Shown piece by piece: positions 8,517-16,912 of a stretch of DNA of 60,126 bases. Each line of letters begins with the position of its first letter. Position 1 is the stretch's first letter. The notes under the pieces were generated by a model that made no database searches, was not told where the DNA came from, and was given only the letters and a program-made list of their open reading frames with translations. A program made the position numbers and the translations under genes. Source of the DNA: Gammaproteobacteria bacterium. GTDB lineage: Bacteria; Pseudomonadota; Gammaproteobacteria; Pseudomonadales; Azotimanducaceae. The DNA lies in contig JAPPDJ010000169.1 of assembly GCA_028824555.1 (NCBI GenBank), forward strand, positions 1 through 60,126, given 5' to 3'.

Positions 8517-9776
8517 ATGGACGTTCCGCGTGGCGATCGACCGTGGTGGCAAGCGAAACGTCGTTGGCTGGTCGGCGCCATCGTCGCCTCGGTCGCCATG
8601 GTGGCCATCTTGGTGGCGGCCAACCTCGAACCCGCTATTCCCTCGCTGCCGAAAGAGTCGGTGTGGCTCGGCCAGGTGGAGCAGGGCGAGTTTGTCCGCG
8701 ACGTGCGCGGCCCCGGCACCCTCGCGCCGATGCAGCTTCGCTGGATCAGTGCCGAAAGCCCGGGCCGGGTGCAGGAAATCCTGGCCCTGCCCGGCATCGA
8801 GGTCGCCCCCGACACTCCGCTGCTGCGCCTCGACAACCCAGAGCTCGAAATCCAGCTGCTCGATGCCCGCCAGCAACTGGCCGATGCCGCAGCCTCCCTC
8901 GTGCGGCTGCGCTTCGAAGCGGAGTCCGACCGGCTGGCGCAGGTGGCGCTGATCGCCAGCGTGCGCACGCAGTATCTGGAAGCAAAGCACCGCGACGAAA
9001 TCAACCGTGAATTGCGCGTGCAGGCGCCGGGCTTGGTGGCGGATTTCGACTTGGCGCGGGGCGAGCAGTTGGTCCAGGAACTCGCCAATCGCATGAGAAT
9101 CGAGGCCCGCCGCCTAGGCGTGCTGGGCGATTCCACCGACCGGCAGATCGCCGCGCTGGAGGAACAGTTGGAACGTCTGCGCGCTATCTCCCGATTCCAC
9201 GAACAGCGCATTGCATCGCTGAACGTCACCGCTGGCGTGGCCGGCGTTCTTGCCGAACTGCCGCTGCAAGCCGGGCAATCGGTGCAGGCCGGAGACATCC
9301 TCGGGCGCGTAGTCGAACCGCGTCGTCTCAAGGCCGAGATTCGCATTCCACAGGGGCAGGCGGAAGGGGTCGCCCCCGGCCAGCAGGCGATTGTGGACAC
9401 GCGCGGCCACCGCATCGAGGGCACGGTCAGCCGCGTCGATCCCACCGTGCGATCCGGCACCGTCACCATCGACATCGCCTTGCCCGAGTCGCTCCCGGCC
9501 GCAGCCCGACCGGACATGAGCGTGGACGGCACGGTGATCATCGACCACATCGACAGCGCCATGACCATCGCCCGCCCGCCGCACGCAAAGCCGCACACCA
9601 CCGTGGGCATCTACCGCCTGCAAGGCGACGTGGCCGAGCGCGTGCCCGTGCGATTGGGCCTCGTTTCAGCAACGAGGGCCGAGGTGTTGGAGGGACTCGA
9701 ACCCGGCGACACGGTGGTGCTGTCGGACATGACCTCGCTCAAGGATCACGATCGGGTGCGGATCGATGGCACGTGA
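8517..9776 (+). CDS. HlyD/RND-type periplasmic adaptor of the export system
   Basis: About 419 aa from ATG 8517, which puts a short basic lead before the single membrane helix (about 21-39), as in close relatives. A first lipoyl/barrel half (about 45-110) is followed by a long charged helical hairpin (about 115-220). The second lipoyl half (AGVAGVLAELPLQAGQSVQ region) and beta-barrel (about 270-350) and a C-terminal membrane-proximal domain complete it. Such proteins bridge the inner-membrane permease to the periplasm or an outer-membrane channel. It lies 129 bases before the ATPase gene, so the permease (479), adaptor and ATPase form one system split by the regulators and the sigma-factor unit. 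Confidence 0.88.
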   Translation: MDVPRGDRPWWQAKRRWLVGAIVASVAMVAILVAANLEPAIPSLPKESVWLGQVEQGEFVRDVRGPGTLAPMQLRWISAESPGRVQEILALPGIEVAPDTPLLRLDNPELEIQLLDARQQLADAAASLVRLRFEAESDRLAQVALIASVRTQYLEAKHRDEINRELRVQAPGLVADFDLARGEQLVQELANRMRIEARRLGVLGDSTDRQIAALEEQLERLRAISRFHEQRIASLNVTAGVAGVLAELPLQAGQSVQAGDILGRVVEPRRLKAEIRIPQGQAEGVAPGQQAIVDTRGHRIEGTVSRVDPTVRSGTVTIDIALPESLPAAARPDMSVDGTVIIDHIDSAMTIARPPHAKPHTTVGIYRLQGDVAERVPVRLGLVSATRAEVLEGLEPGDTVVLSDMTSLKDHDRVRIDGT

Positions 9777-9905
9777 GCCAACCAAACCTGCGGCAAAGAC
9801 GACTATGGACCCGAGCGAAGACCCCTTGGGGAAAGGCAGGGTGCTTCCCCGCCCAACGGCCGTCGTTGCCGGGACCCCAAGGACATCAAGGAGAGAACAA
9901 GCGAG

Positions 9906-10601
<696 letters not shown>

Positions 10602-10635
10602 GCCCCGCTTGATCTCCTGACCAGAGGAACCACAA

Positions 10636-11082
10636 ATGCCCAATCTCCATCTGCAACTGGCGCGCACCAACAGGCGCGTCGCCGACTCCCCTGTGCGAAC
10701 CGCGTGCCTTCGTGCTCGCATTCGCTCACAACTCCGCCTCTCGCTTGCCGCCCTGGCCGTCGGCCTCGGCTTGACAGGGTGCGTGTTCGTGGCCTCTTCA
10801 GACTCCCGCTACCGTAGCGGCCCGCTACACGACTTCGAAATCCTCAACGCCATCGAGCCCGGCAAGACCACCAAGGCCTGGGTGCTGGAGAACCTGGGGC
10901 CACCGGCGAGCGCGTACGCGAACGACGCCGGTAACGAGGTGTTGCGATACGTCTCCCTCAAGGAACGGGATACCGAACTCGCCGTCTTTCTCCTCTTCGC
11001 CGTCGACCTGTCGGACGAGGAGATCAAGACGATGCACATCGAAGTCGAGAACGGGCGCGTGAAAGCGTATTGGATTGAGTAG
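10636..11082 (+). CDS. Small lipoprotein, SmpA/BamE-like fold suspected
   Basis: 148 aa from ATG 10636 behind an agagga ribosome site. The N-terminus is long (about 33 basic residues) before a hydrophobic run ending in a lipobox GLTGC with C49, so a downstream in-frame GTG near 10691 could be the real start. The mature part has a GKTTKAWVLENLGPPA segment like the helix-turn of SmpA/OmlA-type periplasmic lipoproteins, and a C-terminal beta-rich half. It follows the ATPase gene by 34 bases and may belong to that operon. Function beyond envelope location is not evident. Confidence 0.72.
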   Translation: MPNLHLQLARTNRRVADSPVRTACLRARIRSQLRLSLAALAVGLGLTGCVFVASSDSRYRSGPLHDFEILNAIEPGKTTKAWVLENLGPPASAYANDAGNEVLRYVSLKERDTELAVFLLFAVDLSDEEIKTMHIEVENGRVKAYWIE

Positions 11083-11192
11083 CGGCTCCTGCGCCCAACC
11101 CCCCTTCAACGGCGGTCTCGGCTCCGGCGGTCCGCGGTCTTGCCACCGGGCGACCAACCCGATAGAGCACCTGCACGGGAAACGGCATCTTC

Positions 11193-11250
11193 GGACACTA
11201 TATTGTCCAAAAGAGTCTGTAAATCCCCAATTTTGGATACAATGATGTCC
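11193..11250. promoter_or_regulatory. Operator sites upstream of hipBA
   Basis: Two copies of a ggaca-n6-tgtcc type palindrome: 11193-11208 is nearly perfect and 11235-11250 has one half changed to ggata. They start 42 bases apart (about four helical turns). Between them, aatcc (11222-11226), eight bases, then ggata (11235-11239) matches the known HipB operator TATCC-N8-GGATA at nine of ten fixed positions. A tacaat -10-like hexamer (11238-11243) lies inside the right site. Together this suggests autorepression of the downstream pair. Confidence 0.65.
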
Positions 11251-11272
11251 CCGAAGGCGAAAGGCAGGGCAA

Positions 11273-11572
11273 TTGGCGCTTCTCTCTCTCACCACCGCCG
11301 CAGACGTGCAGCGCGAACTTGCGGCCAGCGTCCGACAGCGGCGGCGGAGTCGCAAGCTCTCGCGGCGGGCGCTCGCGGAGCGGAGCACTGTGCCGGCAGC
11401 GACCATCAAGCGGTTCGAGACCACAGGCCAGATTTCCCTGCGCCAGTTCGTGCTGCTCTGGCAGTGTGTTGGAGACCTTGACCAACTTGCGTCGCTGGCG
11501 GAGCCCCGAGCCGCGCCGCCGCGGACGATTGACGAGGTGTTGGAGCAGGAGCCGGGCAGGGGCGCCCGATGA
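11273..11572 (+). CDS. hipB: HipB-like antitoxin / Xre-family repressor
   Basis: About 99 aa from TTG 11273, behind aggcaggg; no in-frame ATG is available. The helix-turn-helix covers about residues 15-70, with the pattern LSRRALAERSTVPAATIKRFE, typical of the Xre/Cro fold. The stop codon overlaps the hipA start (ATGA), so the two are translated as a unit. By family, it neutralises HipA and represses the operon through the sites just upstream. Confidence 0.85.
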   Translation: MALLSLTTAADVQRELAASVRQRRRSRKLSRRALAERSTVPAATIKRFETTGQISLRQFVLLWQCVGDLDQLASLAEPRAAPPRTIDEVLEQEPGRGAR

Positions 11573-12858
11573 CGGACTTCACCCCCATCCGCCGCCTCCG
11601 CGTGTCGCGCTGCCTTTCCACGGGCGCCATCGTTCCCGTGGGCGAACTGGCGCAGAATCGAGACGGCGTTTTCTTCCAATACGGTGAAGGCTATCTGCGC
11701 GAGCATCCAAGCCTCTCGCCATTCCAAATGCCGTTCGATGGCTCGGTGCACCGCGCCCCTCGGGAGCCCCACGAGGGCCTGCACGGCGTGTTTGCCGACT
11801 CGCTGCCCGATGGCTGGGGGCGCCTCCTGGTGGATCGCGTTTTCCGACGGCAAGGTATCGCCGCGAGCCAATTGACGGCGATGGACCGCCTTTCCTTCAT
11901 CGGCGAACGCGGCGTGGGCGCGCTGCGCTACTCGCCCGCCTCTCCTCCAGCGCCCGCGCCTGCCGGCGAGCCCAGCATCTGGGAACTTGGCACCCACGCC
12001 GAGAAGCTGTTCGACGGCGAGGGCGAGGAGCTGTTGGCCTTCCTTGCCGAGGCGGGCAGCTCCGGCGGCGCTCGACCCAAGGCATCCGTGTACTTGCCGG
12101 CAGACGCTGCGGCAAGCAGGACACGCATCCTTCCCGAACCCGGGCTCGAGCCGTGGATCGTCAAGTTCACTTCGGCGTCGTTGCCGCTCGGGCATGAGGA
12201 GGGCCTCTGCGAAGCGGCCTACCTCCGGCTCGCGCAGAACGCTGGCATCGACACACCGGATTGGCAGCTCCTGCAAGTGCCCGCCGCAGCACCGACAAAT
12301 GCCACCGCGTGGCTCGCCCAAAGGCGATTCGACTGCACGCCGCCAGATGGTCGGCTCCACATGCACAGTCTCTGCGGCCTGCTCGACGCCGACTTCCGTG
12401 CGCCGTCAATGGACTACGAGGACTTGATCCGCGCCAGCCAAGCCCTGTGTGCGAGCCCATCCGTCGGCCAGACCCAGTTCATCCGAGCCGCGTTCAACCT
12501 CTTCGCCGTCAACCAAGACGACCACACCCGCAACTGGTCGTTTCTGCAGGACGACGCAGGCAATTGGCGACCGTCTCCCTTCTACGACGTCACCTTCTGT
12601 CCCACTCCCCACGACCAACACACCACCGCCTTCCTGGGCCACGGCAGCGCGCCGCCACGCAAGGCCATGCAGCACTTGGCCGGCCAAGGCAGCTTCGCCA
12701 GTTGGTCCCACGCCCGCGAAGCCCTCGAACGCGTCGTGGACGCCCTCGGAAACTGGCCAAGGGTCGCCTCCGAACTCGGCATCCGCCCCGACACCCGGCA
12801 CCTGATCGACCATCGACTTGACCAGACTCGGAAAGCGAACCGGGCATTGCTCGCATAG
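11569..12858 (+). CDS. hipA: HipA-family serine/threonine kinase toxin
   Basis: 429 aa. The N-terminal HipA couple domain (about 10-110) includes FADSLPDGWGRLLVDR. A SSGGARPKA segment (about 163-171) corresponds to the autophosphorylated loop region. The kinase core follows: catalytic D317 in NQDDHTRN (315-322) with N322, and the metal-binding D of the YDVTF motif at about 340. All key residues look intact, so it is probably an active kinase. By family, targets are aminoacyl-tRNA synthetases or related translation proteins, giving growth arrest; the target here is unknown. Confidence 0.93.
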   Translation: MTDFTPIRRLRVSRCLSTGAIVPVGELAQNRDGVFFQYGEGYLREHPSLSPFQMPFDGSVHRAPREPHEGLHGVFADSLPDGWGRLLVDRVFRRQGIAASQLTAMDRLSFIGERGVGALRYSPASPPAPAPAGEPSIWELGTHAEKLFDGEGEELLAFLAEAGSSGGARPKASVYLPADAAASRTRILPEPGLEPWIVKFTSASLPLGHEEGLCEAAYLRLAQNAGIDTPDWQLLQVPAAAPTNATAWLAQRRFDCTPPDGRLHMHSLCGLLDADFRAPSMDYEDLIRASQALCASPSVGQTQFIRAAFNLFAVNQDDHTRNWSFLQDDAGNWRPSPFYDVTFCPTPHDQHTTAFLGHGSAPPRKAMQHLAGQGSFASWSHAREALERVVDALGNWPRVASELGIRPDTRHLIDHRLDQTRKANRALLA

Positions 12859-13128
12859 CGGCACCGATACCTTCCTCCGAGGGCCCGTCCTTCCGGCGAG
12901 AGCCGACGTCAGGCACCGCAGACGGCTACCGCATGGTTTGAACATCGTGGCGCCAACACCAACCATTTTCGGAACCGTAACTTCCACTTTGCGACGCAAA
13001 ATGGAAGTTGCAGGACAGAAAATGCGAGGCCTATCCGCAGGCAAGAGAGGCCCATATGCCCATCGCGGGTAACGACGGCGCACGTTGTTGTATGGTTGCG
13101 CGGTGCAAGAAGCGAGGGGAAGCAGGAG
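12859..13128. promoter_or_regulatory. Intergenic region with 31-bp near-perfect palindrome
   Basis: At 12979-13009 aacttcca-c-tttgcg pairs with cgcaaa-a-tggaagtt around a single central base, with one mismatch in 15 pairs. Its length and symmetry suggest a binding site for a dimeric regulator rather than a terminator, as no T-run follows. It lies between hipA and the dioxygenase gene. The rest of the gap shows no gene. Confidence 0.6.
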
Positions 13129-14004
13129 ATGTTCAACACACGCGAGGGCCAGTTTGAAGCTGGCGACATCCGCACGGAATACCGCACCTTCGAGGTGAAT
13201 TCGCTCACGCCGCACATCGGTGCGGAGGTGGAAGGCGTGGACCTGTCAGAGCCGCTCTCGAACGAGCAGGCGCAGGACATTCACGATGCGTGGATGGATT
13301 GGAAGGTGCTGGTGTTTCGCGATCAGCACATTGACCGCGACCAGCACAAGGCGTTCGGTCGTCGCTTCGGCCGCCTGCACGTGCATCCCATGCAGCACAA
13401 GTACGGTGGCGACCCGGAAATCCTGACCGTGAAGACCACCGCCGAGTCCGCCTACACCTCCGGAGACGGCTGGCACACCGACGTGACCTGCGACGAGGTT
13501 CCGCCGCTCGGCTCGATGCTCTATGTCACGGAAACGCCCGAGAAAGGCGGCGGCGACACCCTGTTTGCGGACATGTATCTCGCTTATCAGCTTCTCTCGC
13601 CGTCAATTCGCGAGTTCTTGGACGACCTGACCGCAGTTCACGACGGTGCCGGCCCCTACGTCGGCGCCTACAAGTCCACGCCGCCCCCCGGCGGCTATCC
13701 CAAGAACGAGCACCCGGTGGTCATCCGCCACCCGGTCACCCGCGAGAAGATTCTCTACGTCAACCCCGGCTTCACCAGCCACATCGTGGGCCTCAGCCGC
13801 GCCGAGAGCCGCGCCGTGCTCGACATGCTCTACCAGCACGTCGCCACCACGCCGCGGCTTTGGTGTCGGGTTGACTGGAAGCCAAACACCCTGACGTTCT
13901 GGGACAACCGCTGCACCCAACACCACGCGGTGTGGGACTACTTCCCCAACTCCCGCTACGGCGAACGCGTCTCCATCGTCGGCGATCAGAGACCAGCGGC
14001 ATGA
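13129..14004 (+). CDS. TauD/TfdA-family Fe(II)/2-oxoglutarate dioxygenase
   Basis: About 291 aa from ATG 13129, chosen because gagggga lies 8 bases upstream; TTG 13096 is possible. The facial triad is visible: H116 and D118 in WHTDVT and a distal His at 265 or 266 in CTQHHAVWDY. An Arg in YGERVSIVGD near the C-terminus would bind 2-oxoglutarate. Members hydroxylate taurine, alkyl sulfates, aryloxy-alkanoates or amino-acid-derived compounds; the substrate cannot be read from sequence. Its stop overlaps the next gene (ATGA), indicating a two-gene operon. Confidence 0.92.
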   Translation: MFNTREGQFEAGDIRTEYRTFEVNSLTPHIGAEVEGVDLSEPLSNEQAQDIHDAWMDWKVLVFRDQHIDRDQHKAFGRRFGRLHVHPMQHKYGGDPEILTVKTTAESAYTSGDGWHTDVTCDEVPPLGSMLYVTETPEKGGGDTLFADMYLAYQLLSPSIREFLDDLTAVHDGAGPYVGAYKSTPPPGGYPKNEHPVVIRHPVTREKILYVNPGFTSHIVGLSRAESRAVLDMLYQHVATTPRLWCRVDWKPNTLTFWDNRCTQHHAVWDYFPNSRYGERVSIVGDQRPAA

Positions 14005-14489
14005 CCACCCGAAGGAATCTCCTTGCCGGCGCCGCCCTCACCCCGCTGCTGCCGCTTGTCGCTCGCGCGGCGGTTGCCGACGCCGCGCCGTTCACCGCAT
14101 CGAAGCTCGTGTACATCACGCCCCTCAAGAGCAATGGCGAGGAGAGCCGCTGCAAGGCGGAGGTGTGGTTCGGCTGGCACGAAGGCTCTTGCTACGTCGT
14201 CACTCAAGCCGACGCCTGGCGAGCCCAAGCGGTGCGCCAAGGCCTCACGCGAGCCCGACTGTGGGTGGGCGAGTTCGGGATCTGGACCGATTCCGACGAC
14301 GCCTTCCGCACCGCCCCCGAACACATGGCAACGGCCTCGCTGGTGACGGACGCCGACTTGCACGGCGCGGTGCTCGAAGCGATGGGGCCAAAGTACGTGG
14401 AGGAAGGCTGGGGCACCTGGGGCAACCGCTTCCGCACCGGCCTCGCGGACGGCGACCGCGTAATGCTCCGCTACCGGTTGGACGCCTGA
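14001..14489 (+). CDS. Small exported protein, split-barrel/PNPOx-like fold suspected
   Basis: 162 aa, translationally coupled to the dioxygenase. The N-terminus TTRRNLLAGAALTPLLPL is a signal peptide with a twin-Arg pair, suggesting Tat export. The mature part has the order of small flavin-reductase/PNPOx-like proteins (KAEVWFGWHEGSCYVVTQ, then a VRQGLTRARLWVG segment), but the match is weak. Tat export would fit a folded, possibly cofactor-bound protein. Partner of the dioxygenase by position; function not assigned. Confidence 0.65.
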   Translation: MTTRRNLLAGAALTPLLPLVARAAVADAAPFTASKLVYITPLKSNGEESRCKAEVWFGWHEGSCYVVTQADAWRAQAVRQGLTRARLWVGEFGIWTDSDDAFRTAPEHMATASLVTDADLHGAVLEAMGPKYVEEGWGTWGNRFRTGLADGDRVMLRYRLDA

Positions 14490-14508
14490 CAGTCGACGCA
14501 AACCGTCG

Positions 14509-14671
14509 TCAGGTAGGGACGCCTACTGTTAACGCGATTTCCGCAGCCAGCTGGTCTCGCAGTGTCTTGCCGCCGGAGGGAGGAGGTGCTGAGGCCCGCC
14601 GCTTCGAGTCCCCGAGAGACTTGCGCCGCCAAGAGCGCGTCGGTGTGGGAGTAGCTGAGAAAGACGTCCAT
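14509..14671 (-). pseudogene. Remnant of a TIR-domain gene
   Basis: Reading from ATG 14671 on the minus strand gives MDVFLSYSHTDALLAAQV and then SRGLEAAGLS, the classic first strand and helix of a TIR domain. After about 30 residues the frame loses resemblance. A neighbouring frame (ending at 14509) continues plausibly with SGGKTLRDQLAAEIA, so a frameshift near 14587 followed by truncation is likely. The rest of the domain, including the catalytic Glu region, is missing. It is followed by repeats and the next gene starts in unrelated sequence. Confidence 0.5.
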
Positions 14672-14950
14672 GGGCTCGTGGGCCCAGCCGCTGCCAAATG
14701 ACCTTGGCGACAAAACGTAGCAACAGCCGCCACCTTCGTTCAAGCCCCTCCTACCGGCATTGGCGAGCTCTCGGAGGGAGGGCGTCCCGCCCTCCACCGC
14801 GCCGCAAGGCGCAGAACACTCGCTCCACCACAAGGCTGCGCGCCCTCGCGGGCGCGATGGAGGGCGAGACGCCCTCCGTCCAGAGGACGGCGACGCTAGA
14901 GGGCAAACGCATCCGCTCGCTTGCTTCGCGGTTTCCTACGGCGCGGCCTC
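14672..14950. repeat. REP-like palindromes, type P1 (ggagggcg-n-acgccctcc)
   Basis: Copies of the ggagggcgtcccgccctcc palindrome and its variants lie at about 14773-14799 and 14858-14880, each next to a short gc-rich gcgccgcaaggcgc-like hairpin. The stretch also holds a tacggcgcggcctcct element (about 14937-14952) that is shared with 216-232. This is the main repeat family in the window. Confidence 0.7.
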
Positions 14951-15466
14951 CTAGCGCCGCAATGCGGCAACTACCCGAGCGGGGTCGTCGACGCTCACGA
15001 GCGCGGCGGTGCCGTTCGACAATGGCAAGTACACGACTGCTGTCCTGTCCGTCAGCGCTGTAAGAGCCTTGGTGCCATCGCGTAACCTTACCCACCCAAC
15101 CAGGAACCCCGGAAGGCCGATCCCATTCGTGCGTATCACCGGCGCATGGTCCGAATCGTCTAGCAGGTTCAGTTCGCGGACGCCTGCGCTCAGCACTTCG
15201 GCCCGACTAATCGTGCGGCCGTAGAGCGGCACGTCGAGCACGACTTCGTCCACTTCGATGCGCAGTGACGCCCTCGTGAAGAGATAGGCGTAAAGGGCGA
15301 ACAGCACAGCCATGACCAGCAGGCCAACCCCGATCACCCGCGTTGTAACCGACGCGAACGCGCCAAGCCACAGCAGGCCGCCCAAACCAAGGAGCGAAAC
15401 GACGATCAGGCCCATGATGGTGATCGCCAGTGTGCCCGGGAAGGGGATGCCTACAACCTCCGTCAC
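14951..15466 (-). CDS. Bacterial PH-domain membrane protein
   Basis: 171 aa. Two N-terminal membrane helices (about 10-37 and 41-65) are followed by a soluble beta-rich domain (about 68-165) with a basic turn at LYGRTISRAEV and a C-terminal helix DPARVVAALRR. This is the layout of small membrane proteins with a bacterial pleckstrin-homology fold. Function unknown. A second protein of the same architecture is encoded at 33512. It stands alone on the minus strand, 45 bases downstream of the amidohydrolase gene. Confidence 0.75.
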   Translation of the reverse strand: MTEVVGIPFPGTLAITIMGLIVVSLLGLGGLLWLGAFASVTTRVIGVGLLVMAVLFALYAYLFTRASLRIEVDEVVLDVPLYGRTISRAEVLSAGVRELNLLDDSDHAPVIRTNGIGLPGFLVGWVRLRDGTKALTALTDRTAVVYLPLSNGTAALVSVDDPARVVAALRR

Positions 15467-15511
15467 CCTACGCCCGCGTCTCCTACCTTGTTGCTCAGGC
15501 GTTTGCGGCGC

Positions 15512-16642
15512 TCAGGCACCCAAGTTGTAGAACCGATCCACGTTGCCGCCAAGGATCTTCGCCTGCGACTCGGCATCGAGGCTGGCGATGCCTTCCTTGA
15601 GTTCTGCGACCACGCCGTAGGAGGCGTCGATGTGGGGGTAGTCGGAGGCCCAGGTGACGTAGTCGGCGCCGATGTGACGGACGACTTCGGCGGTCATGCC
15701 TTCGTCGGGGTCCATCGAGATCAGGCATTGGCGGTAGAAGTAGTCGCTGGGCTTGAGCTTGAACGGGGCGGCTCGGTGCATCACTTCGGCCTTGTGATCG
15801 AGGCGGTCGAGCCAGGCGGAGATCCAGTTGCCGCCGGCTTCGAGCACGGAGCATTTCAGGTTTGGATAACGCTCGAATAGGCCCGATGCCAGCATCGCCG
15901 TGAAGGCGGCCATCACGTCGATGGCGAGGAAGGCGAAAAAGAAGAGCGCCGAGCCCACGTTGGGTGCCGGCATGTGGTGATAGGCATTCCGTTCGCGCAC
16001 CACGACGTGGAAGCCGACGGGCATATCGAGGTCTTGGGCCGCGGCCCAGAAGCGGTCGTACACCGGGTCGGCGAGCTGGCGGCCGTTGCGTGCCGGGGCG
16101 TCCGGCGAGAGATAGATGCCGACGCAACCGTCCTTGCGGGCACGTTCGGCCTCCGCCACGGCGCCTTCAGGGTCGATGAGCGAGATGTGCGCCACCGGAT
16201 GCAGGCGCGAGGGGTCGTGATTGGCGAAGTCGACGATCCAGCGGTTGTAGGCGCGCGTGTAGGCGGTGGCGAGGGCCGGGTCCTCCACGTTGCCTTCCCA
16301 GCAGATGCCGATGGTCGGGTAGAGGATGGCGGCGTCGATGCCCTCGTCGTCGAGCACCTTGAGCCTTGCCGCAGGATCGTACGAACCGGGCGGCGACCCG
16401 GCGGCGTAGCTGTAGTCCTCCGTCAGGCTGCCCAGCATTCCCGAGTCGAGGTCGATGCCGCCGAGGGTGCCGAGGTTGCCGCGCAGAAGCCGCATGGGCT
16501 GGTTGTCGATCCACAGGCGCTCGAAGCCCTCGTCATCCGGGGCGATACGGATGGCGCGGTCGCGAAAGGCGGGATCGATGTAGCGCTCCCACGTGTCTGC
16601 TGGCTCCAGAATGTGCCCATCGGCATCTACCACTCGACTCAT
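15512..16642 (-). CDS. Amidohydrolase 2 family metal-dependent hydrolase
   Basis: 376 aa from ATG 16642, preceded by gagg at about 8 bases. The opening motif VVDADGHILEP is the family's first-strand signature (DxDxH). Downstream are GFHVVVRERNAYH, a VLEAGGNWISAWLDRLDH segment and WASDYPHIDASY with the late metal-binding Asp. The protein therefore looks like a TIM-barrel amidohydrolase related to 2-pyrone or aminocarboxymuconate decarboxylase-type enzymes. Intact length and motifs. The true substrate is not evident from neighbours. Confidence 0.88.
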   Translation of the reverse strand: MSRVVDADGHILEPADTWERYIDPAFRDRAIRIAPDDEGFERLWIDNQPMRLLRGNLGTLGGIDLDSGMLGSLTEDYSYAAGSPPGSYDPAARLKVLDDEGIDAAILYPTIGICWEGNVEDPALATAYTRAYNRWIVDFANHDPSRLHPVAHISLIDPEGAVAEAERARKDGCVGIYLSPDAPARNGRQLADPVYDRFWAAAQDLDMPVGFHVVVRERNAYHHMPAPNVGSALFFFAFLAIDVMAAFTAMLASGLFERYPNLKCSVLEAGGNWISAWLDRLDHKAEVMHRAAPFKLKPSDYFYRQCLISMDPDEGMTAEVVRHIGADYVTWASDYPHIDASYGVVAELKEGIASLDAESQAKILGGNVDRFYNLGA

Positions 16643-16912
16643 TGGCGAACCTCGGATTTGCATGTGCGCGTAGCGTTGGCCACGAACGGGCAGGTGTCAA
16701 TGGGCCTCGGAGTTGCCGCCCACACGAGGCGTCCCGATGCGCATACGCCGCTGGCCTTTGTGCTGCGAGGAGCGCGCCTGTCGGCACGTGCGAGGGCGGG
16801 ACGCCCTCGCCCCCAGGGGCCTCGCTTCGAGCCGAAATCCTCCGTCTTCGCCTACGAGGACGGGTGCTCTGCCTTCGTCGGTGCGCGGTTGGCGCGCTGT
16901 ATCAAGGGCCCT
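16643..16912. other. Intergenic gap with palindromic repeat
   Basis: A REP-like unit (gcgagggcgggacgccctcgc, a variant of P1) sits near 16788-16808, followed by gc-rich filler. No gene is seen. The two flanking minus-strand genes are therefore probably separate transcription units. Confidence 0.5.
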
